A program made the translations under genes and the position numbers. Positions 20,714-30,037 of a stretch of 64,000 bases of DNA are shown piece by piece. A model generated the notes under the pieces. It searched no databases, was not told the origin of the DNA, and was given only the letters and a program-made list of their open reading frames with translations. The stretch's first letter is position 1, and every line of letters starts with the position of its first letter. The stretch comes from Macrothele yani (taxonomy: Eukaryota; Arthropoda; Arachnida; Araneae; Macrothelidae), in the NCBI GenBank assembly GCA_039090855.1, contig CM077022.1, positions 73,308,971 through 73,372,970 on the forward strand. The letters are read 5' to 3'.

Positions 20714-22168
20714 TGGATGAGCGACAGATGAAATTGCGGAACTGAGCGGTGATTAAATTTTTGATGAAGGAAGGTGAAACGCCATTAGTATTAATGTACG
20801 GATAATCAGTGTGTTCGGCGATGGTGCACCTTCATATGCCATAGTCAAAAAATGGACTGCTCTCTTTAAACGGGGAAGAGACTCCTTGGAAGACGACCCT
20901 CGCGAGGGAGGCTCAGTGGAGGTGACCGCAGACGAAATGTGCCAGGAAGTGGAGGACCTGATGCCATAGTCAAAAGATGGGCTGCTCTCTTTAAACGGGG
21001 AAGAAACTCGTTGGAAGACTACCCTCGCGAGGGAGGCTCAGTGGAGGACCTGATACCATAGTCGAAAGATGGGCTGCTCTCTTTAAACGGGGAAGAGACT
21101 CGTTGGAAGACGACCCTCGCGAGGGAGGCTCAGTGGAGGACCTGATACCAGAGTCGAAAGATGGGCTGCTCTCTTTAAACGGGGAAGAGACTCGTTGGAA
21201 GACAACCCTCGCGAGGGAGGCTCAGTGGAGGTGACCGCAGACGAAATGTGCCAGCAAGTGGGGGACCTGATGCCATAGTCAAAATATAGGGTGCTCTCTT
21301 TAAAAGGGGAAGAAACTCGTTGGAAGACGACCCTTGCGAGGGATGCCACAGGTGAAATGTGCCAGGAAGTGGAGGACCTGGCGATGTCAAATCGGCGAAT
21401 CTCTGTCCTGCAAATTGCTGACGAACTTAAGTACCGGTTGTGTTTGGACCATTTTGCATGAGAGGTTGAGGATGTCAAGGGTCTCTGCCAGATGGATTTC
21501 TCGTATGTTGACACCCCAGATGAAGAATGACAGTGTTGAAGCAAGTCGTGTTCAACTTGACCGCATTAACCGCATGATTTCTGTTCCTGCATTGTGACTG
21601 GTCAGAGACGTGGCTTCATCATTGGGACGCTGATATTAAACAAGAGAGCACGCAGAGGAAACATCATGGAACACCACCACCAAAAAAGTTCAAAACATAA
21701 CCATCTGCATTGATGATTATGGCCACCATTTTGGGACTCAGACAGGTTGCTGTTAATTGATTACTTGCCTCATAAAAGAGCTATGAATGCTGCCTATTAT
21801 GCCGCGCTATTGTGATAACTGCGTAAAGCCACGAAGAGTAAAGGGCGAGGAAAATTGCGACGGGGTGTTCTGCTTCTTCAGAGCAACGCTCCAATCCACA
21901 CCGATGGTGTTTCCATGCAAGCTGTGACAGAATGTTGTTTCCAATTGCTTCCCACCCACCTGATCTCGCCCCCTAGTGACTTCTTCCTCTTCAACAATCT
22001 GAAAAGAGATCTGCGGACTAGGCGTTTTGCCGATGATTCTGAACTGAAGGAGGCAACGAAGTGTTGGTTTGAGGAGAAAGACAAAACGTTTTTCGCAGCT
22101 GGGTTTAGCCAACTCTATGATCGGTACAAGTGTATCCAAGTCCCTTGTACCGATAAAGGTGCGTTTTG
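20714..22168 (+). pseudogene. Mariner transposase pseudogene (FLJ37770-like lineage)
   Basis: It begins near ATGGATGAGCGACAGATGAA. The N-terminal HTH part is present with KKWTALFKRGRDSLEDDPRE, and the catalytic part contains WLHHWD, KQEST, PPPKKFKT, LLLQSNAPIHT, SDFFLFNNLKRDLR and DKTFFAAGFSQLYDRY in changing frames. These motifs match a mariner lineage widespread in animals. Stops, frameshifts and five copies of the HTH segment disrupt it. The second catalytic Asp of LLxDNAPIHT is replaced by Ser (AGC). The 104-codon frame 21855-22169 is its C-terminal third. It cannot make an active enzyme. Confidence 0.85.
20834..21370 (+). repeat. Five-copy tandem array of a mariner HTH segment
   Basis: The block TGCTCTCTTTAAACGGGGAA starts at 20858, 20983, 21075, 21167 and, with a change, 21292. 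Spacings are 125, 92, 92 and 125. The longer form has 33 extra bases (GTGACCGCAGACGAAATGTG and onward). Each spacing leaves 2 on division by 3, so reading frame is lost at every repeat. The 153-codon minus-strand frame here is a by-product. Confidence 0.95.
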
Positions 22169-22389
22169 AAAAAAAAAAAATTGTCTTTGTATGTTAGGCT
22201 TAGAACTTACTGAGCGCCCTACGTACATACCCACTTGTAGACACATATACACAATTCGCAAGGCGCTCCGATAAATACTTCCTGGTGTTGTATTTTCCAT
22301 GTCGTGCAGTGTATTAATCTTTTCTGAAACCACGGTGCCACTCAAAAGGTTCTATATAGCCTATTGTTCTTCGTCGAGGCACTAATTAT

Positions 22390-22830
22390 AGTAATTTTGG
22401 AGATACGAGTCTTTATTCAATTCTATTTTTCCGGAGATATGACCCCAGTTTTTCTGTTTATCGGTTACATAAGTCTCCATTTATTTTGATTTAAGGAAGA
22501 CTAGTCCAACCCATTTCTCTTTATCGGAGCCATGAGTCTTCATTCATTTTTATTTATGGGAGATACGAGTCCAATTCATTTGTGTTTATCGAACGCATGA
22601 ATTCCCATTCGTTTACGGGTTTATCTCCGACTCAAGAGATTTATGGAAGATATGAGTTTAATACGTTTCTATTTATCGCAGATATGACTCCTTCCTTATT
22701 CACTCCTTTTCATCGAGATATAGTCCACATTCATTTCTGTTTATCGGAGATATGAGCACAATTCATTTCGACTTATCGTAGATATGATTCTCTATTCATT
22801 TCTATTCACGGAAGATATGTGTTCAATTTT
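22390..22830 (+). repeat. Degenerate minisatellite (TTATCGGAGATATGAGTC), about 52-60 bp period
   Basis: Blocks such as TTTATCGGAGATATGAGC, ATTCATTTCTATTTATCG and GAAGATATGAGTTTAATACG recur about eight times with substitutions. No coding content. Confidence 0.75.
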
Positions 22831-23770
22831 AGTTCTTTTTAGCCAGTCGCTGGGTAGAAAACGTTTATCAAATGAAGACTTACAGCAAAAATTGAGTAAA
22901 TGCAAATTGCCGGCTCTTCGCTGACAAGTGCACTGCAGTATCACGGTTCTTTTAGATTGTCTTGCAATCTACCTATCTATCTTCTATGAGGAACATTTTG
23001 CTGCACCTGTCTGGCGACACAATGTGTGTGACACCTTCGATAATACAAGAGTGTACTTTCACTGAGATGCAGTAGAAATTTTCTGTTTTCGTGCCATGTT
23101 AATGCTGTCAAAACGATGAAACAGAGAATTATTACATTAATGGACAAAAAATTGCAACACCCTCTATGGGTGAACTTTGCGACCTCATAACGCGTCCCTA
23201 TGTAAATGACACAAGCAGTATTCTGTGACGTCATGGCACCGAAATAGAGGTGGCGCTGTTACAGGGATCTGCACTGGATTTCTTTCACTACTCTTTCGTT
23301 TGAGCTCCTCGGGCCTTTGCTTTTAAGGAAACTGGGCGATTCGGGGGTTTTAGCTATTTTTACCCGATATTTTTAATGAAGAGATTTGTATTTATGTTAT
23401 GGGCTTGAAAGTCTGTACCTTCAAAACATTACTTATCGTTTATCTGTGATCCTTGTAACACTGGAGCTGATTAATGTTATGCTTCGGATAACTATTCTTG
23501 TACTGTATATACGATATCCTTAATTACACAAAGAGCAACACTAGGCTTTCTAACTGCCACAAGAAAAAGGTTTACTTACAGAAACCGAAAGATTCCTTAT
23601 TGGTCTCTATAAGACACATCACCCGAACAGCTAATCAATGTTAATAATCAGTAACCAACAGCATAACTTTGGAACATTCCACAGTACTACACTTCAAATG
23701 ACTTTAACAGCATGAAACTCTGTAACGCGAGGCTCAAAATGTCTAACTACCAATATAACTTCGTCAAATG
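22830..23770. other. No gene; possible Tc1 end relic at 23134-23280
   Basis: ACATTAATGGACAAAAAATTGCAACACC near 23134 in parts resembles Tc1 termini (compare CACTGACG...ATCACAACACCA at 44641). No partner end was found. The remainder shows nothing recognisable. Confidence 0.35.
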
Positions 23771-23774
23771 TATA

Positions 23775-24971
23775 CACGGTCGAGTCACATTATTGTGACC
23801 ACCAGCTAATATCCAGATTAATCGCCATGTGCGGCGCGGACAGCAGCTAGACGGGCTGGGAGTGACTCAATAAGGTACTGGAAGGTGTTCACAAGTATGT
23901 GGAGCCATGCTGACTGCAAGGCATCTGACAGATGCTGGAGGGTGTGTGGTGGAGGATCCATAAAGCGAACAGCACGATCGAGGTGGTCCCACAGATGCTC
24001 AATTAGGTTTAAGTATGGGGAATTAGGGAGCCAGGGAAGTAATTTGATGTCTTCATCGTGCTCTTCCAATTACTCTCGGAGATTTCTAGCTGTGTGACAC
24101 GTCGCATTGCCATTCTGGAAGAGCCCATCCGTCTTAGAGAAGACAATCAGCATGTATGGGTGTACGTGACTGCAAGGATGGATTCATAACGAATTGGGTC
24201 CGTAGTGCCTTCCACAGGTATGAGTGGACCCAGGGAAAGCCCCGAAAACATTCCCCAGACCATAACGCTGCCCCCAGCAGCTTGTGTTCTTCCAGCAGTG
24301 GTTGAAGAGTATTTGTTCTCCGCTGTTTCTCGCCTTATACGCCAACGTCCATCCGTTCGATGAAGTAGAAAACATGACGCATCGGAGAAGGCAATTATTT
24401 GCCAACCAGCGGAGGTTCTATTCCGATACTGCCGTGCAAATTTAAGCCTTTTCTGCCGATGAACCTTCGTTAGCATAGGTGCAGTGACCATCCGTCTCCA
24501 TCGGAGCCCCATACACAGCAGGGTTCGCTGAATTGTCGTTTTAGACACACTTCTGGTAGCCCTCTGGTTCATTCGGCCAGTAAGTTGCTCCCTCACGCAC
24601 CTTCAAAGCCAACGTTCACCTCTCACATCAATGGCACGTGGTGCTCCGCAGTTTCCACGCCGCTTATTCGCAATGGTGTCATTTCTCCAGTCAGGATACT
24701 CTTTAACCACAACAGCACGCGAACAGTTCACAAACTGCGCTGTTTCAGAAATACTGCCACCTTTGCCCCAAAGCAGATAGTCTTCCCTTTTTTGCAAATC
24801 TGATGAATCGCTCCTTTCATTCATGACAGCAACGAGTGATATGTTTTCTGAATGGCTACAGCACACTTTATATACCCACCAAGCCAGCTCACGACACGTG
24901 CCTTTTTTCATTGACTACGCGCTGTTGACGTCAAAAGTAGGAGGTGGTCACAATAATGTGACTCGACTGTG
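23775..24971 (-). mobile_element. Tc1-like element, 36-residue class, with TIRs and TA duplication
   Basis: The termini CACGGTCGAGTCACATTATT and, reversed on the right, CACAGTCGAGTCACATTATT continue through GTGACCACC. They are about 29-bp TIRs with one mismatch, flanked by TA (23773-23774, 24972-24973). Length is 1197 bp. The transposase is on the minus strand and broken. Confidence 0.95.
23818..24824 (-). pseudogene. Tc1-like transposase pseudogene
   Basis: The start MNERSDSSDLQKREDYLL at 24824 is followed by an HTH (ETAQFVNCSRAVVVKEY) and a second HTH with TTIQRTLLCMGLRWRR. The catalytic core has IAFSDASCFLLH (first Asp kept), GGSVMVWGMFSG and a decayed FQNGNATCHTARN, where the second Asp is Gly (24109-24111). 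The end is LIEHLWDHLDRAVR with Glu at 23998-24000. The codon spacing between second position and Glu is 36. A frameshift near 24600 and a stop near 24066 split it into three frames. Compared with Tc1 (about 340 residues) the length is normal, so decay is recent to moderate. Confidence 0.9.
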
Positions 24972-24979
24972 TATATTTA

Positions 24980-25320
24980 TACACTCAGTGGACAAAACAT
25001 TAGAAATACTTATGTAATTGCGTGTTGGTCCTGCTTTAGCACGAATAGCAGCCTATTCACGCCGAGGTATCGACTTCATCAAATCCCGGAGGGTTAATAA
25101 AAATGCGGGCTTCTTCCATTTGCCTCATCCCTCTCGTGGACCATCTGGGCTGTTGCTGAACACTTATGCCAATACGGTATCCCCTGTCAATTCTTCATTG
25201 GCAACTTATTTTGCCCGTGTGCATTACTATCATTTCGCCTTCCTCGTACGTGTGAGCTATTGTTTCTTCCATGTCCCAGTGAAAATGCGGTTGAGTCCTG
25301 AGAATTCTAAACGGGCCAAG
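24980..25320 (+). mobile_element. Fragment of a CACTGAGTGGACAAAACATTAG-type DNA element
   Basis: ACACTCAGTGGACAAAACAT then TTGGTCCTGCTTTAGCACGA and CACGCCGAGGTATCGACTTC. Elements with this terminus and a TTGGTCC...GCCTC...GG-AT-GACTC order are common in animals. A second fragment lies at 63580-63780. I cannot assign the superfamily. Confidence 0.5.
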
Positions 25321-25405
25321 GGCTGGCATCTTTTCTTACGCGAACGCTAATGCCATAAAACCATTTCCGGAGCAATAAATTCATTTCTAAACTGAACTTC
25401 ATAAA

Positions 25406-25611
25406 GCCGCCCCGGTGGCGCAGTGGTCTAAGCGATGGCCTCTGATCATTCGTCCGGAAGGGGTCCGGGTTCGAAACCCGGTGAGGCATAGATGTGGTTG
25501 TTGTTTTACGGCACTGGCTCTCTCCCTTCCCTGGAACCAGTGACCCTAAATTAGAGACGGGCGACTGCTTATAGCCCATTGAGTTGCTCACGGTGGTCGT
25601 TAAACCTCCAA

Positions 25612-25643
<32 letters not shown>
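25406..25643 (+). mobile_element. tRNA-derived SINE, family A, full length with poly(A) and TSD
   Basis: The head GCCGCCCCGGTGGCGCAGTG (A box), the B box GGGTTCGAAACCCGG, the full core and a terminal run of over 20 A. The 12-bp duplication GAACTTCATAAA lies at 25394-25405 and 25644-25655 without mismatch. The long A run and perfect TSD suggest recent insertion by a LINE-type machinery. Confidence 0.97.
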
Positions 25644-25648
<5 letters not shown>

Positions 25649-25659
25649 TCATAAACAAC

Positions 25660-25840
25660 CTAACCTGTTGTCAGAAAACAGGATCGGTCATCTCTCTACC
25701 ATATTAATGGCTGGTTGAAAACTTGCGAAGAAACCAACGATATCAATGCCTCCCAAAAAACACGAACGAAAAGAGAAATGACTTTATTTTATGAGGTTAT
25801 ACCAAAGAAGTTTACTAATGCTGCCTTTTTCTGAAATTAA
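25660..25840. other. Short spacer, nothing recognised
   Basis: No motif seen between two SINEs. Confidence 0.5.
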
Positions 25841-25842
25841 TA

Positions 25843-26070
25843 GGTCTCCTCGGTGGCGCGCCGTGGTCTAAGCGATGGCCTCTGATCATTCGTCCGACAT
25901 GGGTCCCGGTTCGAATCCCGGTGAGGCATGGATGTTGTGTTTGTCTTACGGTACTGGCTCTCTCCCTTCCCTGGAATTAGTGGTTCTAAATTAGGGACGG
26001 GCGACTGCTTATAGCCCATTGAGTTGCTCACGGCGGTTGTTAAACCTCCAAACAAACAAACAAACAAAAA
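25843..26070 (+). mobile_element. tRNA-derived SINE, family A
   Basis: Slightly changed head (TCTCCTCGGTGGCGCG), B box GGTTCGAATCCCGG, full core, tail (CAAA)n. A short ATTAAT(A/G)GG duplication flanks it. Confidence 0.93.
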
Positions 26071-26256
26071 ATTAATGGGACCACGATAACAGCACAGTCA
26101 CCTATGACATCAATATAAAAAGTCCCCTAATTATGCTGCTATGAGGTCAGTTGATGCTTGGCTGTGTGCTAGTGAGAGAGAGAGAAAGATATCAACAACT
26201 AAGGCCATTTGTGTGGGGAGTATAGATTCGCTGTGCTTCACGAGCGGTAGAAAATA

Positions 26257-27679
26257 CACTCACTGTCATAAAAATCCGCGCACCAAGAAGGAGGTGTTGG
26301 ATTGAAATGAAATTTTAGTAGTGAGATGGTACATACCAAGGACAGAAGTGATTACAATATCACAGCAGCAGGACGATTTCCCGCGGACATGCGGTACACA
26401 TTCCGGTGCGCGTTAGTACCGCGTTGGACCGCCTCATGCTCGGATACATTCAGTTATACGGTCCGGCATGGAGTCAGAGAGACGCCGTATGCTATCCTGG
26501 GACAGATTGGCTCGCACTTCTTGCAACTGACGCTCTAAATCACGAACACTGGGACATGGAGAAAGCTGACGTTCCATCTGCTCCCACACGTGCTCGATGG
26601 GTGAGAGATCAGGCTGTCTGGCAGGCCACGGAAGCATCGAAGCATGACGTTGACAGTCCTGGGAAACCCGAGCCGTGTGCGGACGGGTGTTATCTTGTTG
26701 GAAAATGGCTCCGGGCAGCCTCTACAGGAAAGGCAGCACATGGGGCTGCAGGATCTCCTGTACGTAGCGCTGGGCTGTCAACGTCCTTCGCATCAGTGCG
26801 AGGAAAGTCCGGCTGTCATACGTGATGTCTCCCCAGACCATCACGTCTGCAGTTCGGGACGTGTGCCGCTGTTCAGTGAGGTTGGGATTGTAGCGCTAAC
26901 CTGCGGTCCTCCACACTCTGACAAGGTGGTCGTCCGTTCCCATACAGAAGCGGGATTCGTCGCTGAACACTATGTCTCCAGTCCGTAGCCTTCCACGTTG
27001 CTTGCTGCTGACACCACTGCAATCTACGCCGACGATGGTCTGGTGTTAATGACAGAAAACGTAAGGTCCGTCGAGAGTGCAGATTCGCCTCTGCCAGGCG
27101 TCTATAAATAGTTCTGCCGGACATAGGAGTCCCTTGTGCAGCCGCCGCATGCTTCTGGATATTGGACAAGGACGTCGTTGCATCTGTGCGTGCCGCTCTC
27201 AGGATCCCACGCTCCTCTCTGCTGGTGGTGTGTCTGGGTCGTCCAGAGTCAGTCTGCCGTGTCTGGATGCCTTCCCGTGTCCATTGCTCCCAACACGATC
27301 GCACCGTACTGTCCGACCGGCCCATATGGCTGCCTATTCGGCGCACCGGCTACCCTGCATCTCGCATCCCGACGATACGGGGTCATTCAAACTCCGTCAG
27401 TTGCCCGTACGCACATCTACGGCCTTTCTTAGGAATGTCTATCGCTCAAGGATTTCACCTGACTCTTACCGTGCACTTCGGCACGAATGTGGAGTCCTCT
27501 GCGTGGCGCCTTATAAGGCCCAAGGATTGCGATCGCCGCGCCGGTCTTGGAAGCGCGAGCATGCGGAATAGCACGAAACTTTAATCATTTTCATGTCTGC
27601 CCCTCCCGTAGCTATTCGCCGAGTTTCGCGTTAATCGCACGGTTTTTTCTTGGTGCGCGGATTTTTATGACAATGAGTG
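26257..27679 (-). mobile_element. Tc1-like element, 32-residue class, with TIRs and TA duplication
   Basis: CACTCACTGTCATAAAAATC and the reversed right end CACTCATTGTCATAAAAATC both continue through CGCGCACCAAGAA (33 bp, one mismatch). TA flanks at 26255-26256 and 27680-27681. It is 1423 bp, the same size class as 44641-46069 and 49714-51132. Confidence 0.95.
26400..27438 (-). pseudogene. Tc1-like transposase pseudogene, 32-residue class
   Basis: An ATT at 27438 replaces the expected start, followed by KKGRRCAYGQLTEFE, a stop, and then RRIGSHMGRSDSTVRSCWEQ (first HTH), the GRPRHTTSREERGI linker and TIYRRLAEANLHSRR (second HTH). A frameshift damages the first catalytic region near 26950. The second Asp is at 26692-26694 in QQDNTRPHTARVSQD and Glu at 26593-26595 in SPIEHVWEQ; exactly 32 codons lie between them with no stop. 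The C terminus reads RRLSDSMPDRITECIRA. The copy is inactive but the spacing is directly readable. Confidence 0.9.
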
Positions 27680-27810
27680 TATTTTACTTTCCCCGTCTTA
27701 GTTGCAAGCCTTGTAAAACGGCTTCGAAAACATATATGATACGAACGCTATGGAAACAGATGCATTGTCAAAAGCAACCTGGAAATGATTTTCATTTTGG
27801 CCGAAATGCT

Positions 27811-27857
27811 ATGGACGACGAAGAACTTCTTGAACTATTAAGCAAAGTACCTGATCG
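27811..27857 (+). other. Candidate first coding exon with strong Kozak and GTAAGA donor
   Basis: ATG at 27811 has G at -3 and G at +4. Fifteen codons follow (MDDEELLELLSKVPD plus two bases), then GTAAGA at 27858. An alternative in-frame ATG at 27738 gives a longer exon. The acidic, leucine-rich start looks protein-like, and the sequence lies just outside a Tc1 element. This is inference from signals alone and the gene is unknown. Confidence 0.3.
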
Positions 27858-27879
27858 GTAAGACTCGTTGTAATGTCTA

Positions 27880-28400
27880 TTGCGAAAAGCCGGTTTTGTC
27901 GAAACTCTACCTTCTCTTAAATTTCATCATTATTGTTTGTTTTGTTTTAATTTCATTTTTATCCTTCCGTTTTTGTTGGGTTTTACTTATGTAAAGTTTG
28001 GTTGCTTTACGTTATGTTCCATACTGAACGTCACGTCTGAATTCCCTAGAGTTTCTCCCCTGGGTTGTTACTGACAGTCTGTCAAACCGAAATGACTGAT
28101 ATAAAGATTGAAACAGAAACTGATTAGAGTTCGTGTTACGTCATTGTGGTTCTCGTCTATACAAGTTGCCAATATGCAATATTCCCTCGAAGCGGTAATG
28201 GGCAATGCGTGCCTAACCCAATGAGCTGGTCTGGCATCAAAACCACTTGGGCAAAAAAAATATTTTCGCAGCTTCGCTTTTTGTTCTACCATGAAGAATT
28301 AAAAGCAACAGCAGATTTTTTTAGTGGTTCTAAACAGATCTGATTTTTTCGTTTAGATATTATTAAATTTAACAAAAAATACCGTACAAAAACGAACTTA
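27880..28400. other. No recognised gene
   Basis: AT-rich sequence. It could be intron following the candidate exon at 27811, but nothing demonstrates this. Confidence 0.4.
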
Positions 28401-28420
28401 AACGCAAACACAAGGTCTTT

Positions 28421-28643
28421 TTTTTTTTTTTTTATTGGAGGTTTAACGACCACCGTGAGCAACTCAATGGGCTATAAGCAGTCGCCCGTCCCTAATTTAG
28501 GGTCACTGGTTCCAGGGAAGGGAGAGAGCCAGTACCGTAAGACATACACAACATCCATGCCTGACCGGGATTCGAACCCGGACCCCTTACGGACGAATGA
28601 TCAGAGGCCAGCGCCTTAGACCACTGCGCCACCGGGGCGGCTT
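28421..28643 (-). mobile_element. tRNA-derived SINE, family A, full length with TSD
   Basis: Minus-strand copy with poly(T) at its left, B box and A box intact, duplicated ACACAAGGTCTTT at 28408-28420 and 28644-28656. Confidence 0.97.
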
Positions 28644-28659
28644 ACACAAGGTCTTTCAG

Positions 28660-29780
28660 CGTCTTTGGTGTTGGAAGAAATCTACCTTATTATCTGAAAA
28701 GTTTTAAGCAAACCCTTTTACCAGCGGCTGACAATTTAACTGTCCGGAATGCCTTCCCCGCCAACTAGCATGGGTGCAATAGTTAGTACAATGAACTTGG
28801 TTACGGTTTGCTGTGATTGGCTGGCGCTGATGTGTTGTTTTGGGAAAAGACTCAATATCTGCCTCTTTCTTGGCGTGAGAAAATCACTAATCCACATTCT
28901 TGCGTTCACTATCTGCTCGCACGAGGCTACTTTGCAAGAAGCCTTTGAGAATGAAGAGGACAATGAGACGAACTTAAAAAGAGGGGTACGGCATTTAAGA
29001 AAATTGTTGTTTTGACTTTTGAGAGCCTGAATTTTATTGATTTATTATTATTTTTGCAGTTAATTAATTCTCGATTTATGAAAATTAATTAGGGGTTTTT
29101 GAATTTTAATGTAAAATGCTTACTGCGCGGAGGAAGTTAAGTCGCAGCGCGGTTAGTTTAGAGGGAAGATTGGTAATACAGTGTATGTGCTGTTAATTCA
29201 TCAACTGTTCTTAGAGTTATCAGTGTACGAAACTTATTGGAAACTTTTCAGTCGAGTTGGTGTTTGTTCTGCATCTTGCACGAGCTGTATTGGTGCTCGG
29301 ATTATGACATACAACTTTATAAAGATGCCCAGATTTAGGTTAGATAACAACGGGAAAAACGTTTCTTCAAGAATTTGCTCTTAATAACCCCTCTAAAACG
29401 AATTAACTAGGGGTTAGCAAAATGGTCTGAAGTCAGCTCAAACGAATATATGCGCTATCTTAGAAGCAGGCTGAACGTTGCTGGAACGGGTGAACTTGCT
29501 AATCAGAAAGCGTTGCCTTCACCTCAGCTTTGTTAGCCTAAGAAAGGAGAGAGAGAGAGATGTTTGAGTCACTAGTTTCTATCCAGTGGCATGATGCCCA
29601 TGTTAGTGTGACTAGCCTTTCCCCATCATTCCTTGGATCATGGAGCAGAGAATAGAGGACTAGATGCGAGCTGTTATCACCAGTGACAGGTTTATTATCG
29701 GTACTGAATAGATGAGACAAGGAAAGGAATTGCTTTGCGTAGCTTTTGCTAAACCCGGCCGCTATGTGAACATTTCTGTT
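28660..29780. other. No recognised gene
   Basis: An 88-codon plus frame (28749-29015) ends in an acidic then basic stretch but has no family motif. A (GA)n run lies near 29545. Nothing else was seen. Confidence 0.4.
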
Positions 29781-29784
29781 CGGT

Positions 29785-29865
29785 GAGCGCAGAAAATTTT
29801 AGGCACCATTTGGTTCAGGAACAACGGCCGCTTAAAGGGTTCAGTGACTTTTATTTTTGATATCT
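29785..29865 (+). repeat. Direct repeat left of a mariner (partner 31591-31671)
   Basis: GAGCGCAGAAAATTTTAGGC and GCTTAAAGGGTTCAGTGACT recur to the right of the mariner in the same orientation at roughly 80 percent identity by eye. Confidence 0.8.
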
Positions 29866-30037
29866 GGTCGATCGGAAAATAATGGCGGATTTTCTAAGAT
29901 GCCACATTCAACTCGCCTGCAATGCTTACAGACAGACCCACTCGCAACGCCATTCGTACGAATTGAAGGGCGACTCAGGCGCCACATAAACGCCACAATC
30001 GGGTGAGCTGCAGCCGTTGCTACTCGTGTGAGAGTGG

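Larger units (their letters stand above)
20580..22223 (+). mobile_element. Mariner element with internal tandem duplication
   Basis: The left end CGAGGGAGGTTTATTACCTT with CTAAGCCTTACC matches the reversed right end, which carries GTTCTAAGCCTAACATACAA. A TA lies on each side (20578-20579, 22224-22225). At 1644 bp it is longer than the usual 1.2-1.3 kb. The excess equals four extra copies of a 92/125-bp internal unit (20834-21370). Confidence 0.8.

Noticed and set aside
21083..21544. 153-codon minus-strand frame
   Set aside because: It runs through the 92/125-bp mariner array and has only repeat-derived peptides.
25406..25490. A functional tRNA gene at SINE heads
   Set aside because: A and B boxes are present but there is no proper acceptor pairing or CCA-ready 3' end, and each continues into the SINE core.
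27077..27571. Plus-strand 164-codon frame and neighbours in the 26-27.6 kb element
   Set aside because: These are antisense shadows of the GC-richer Tc1 transposase coding region.
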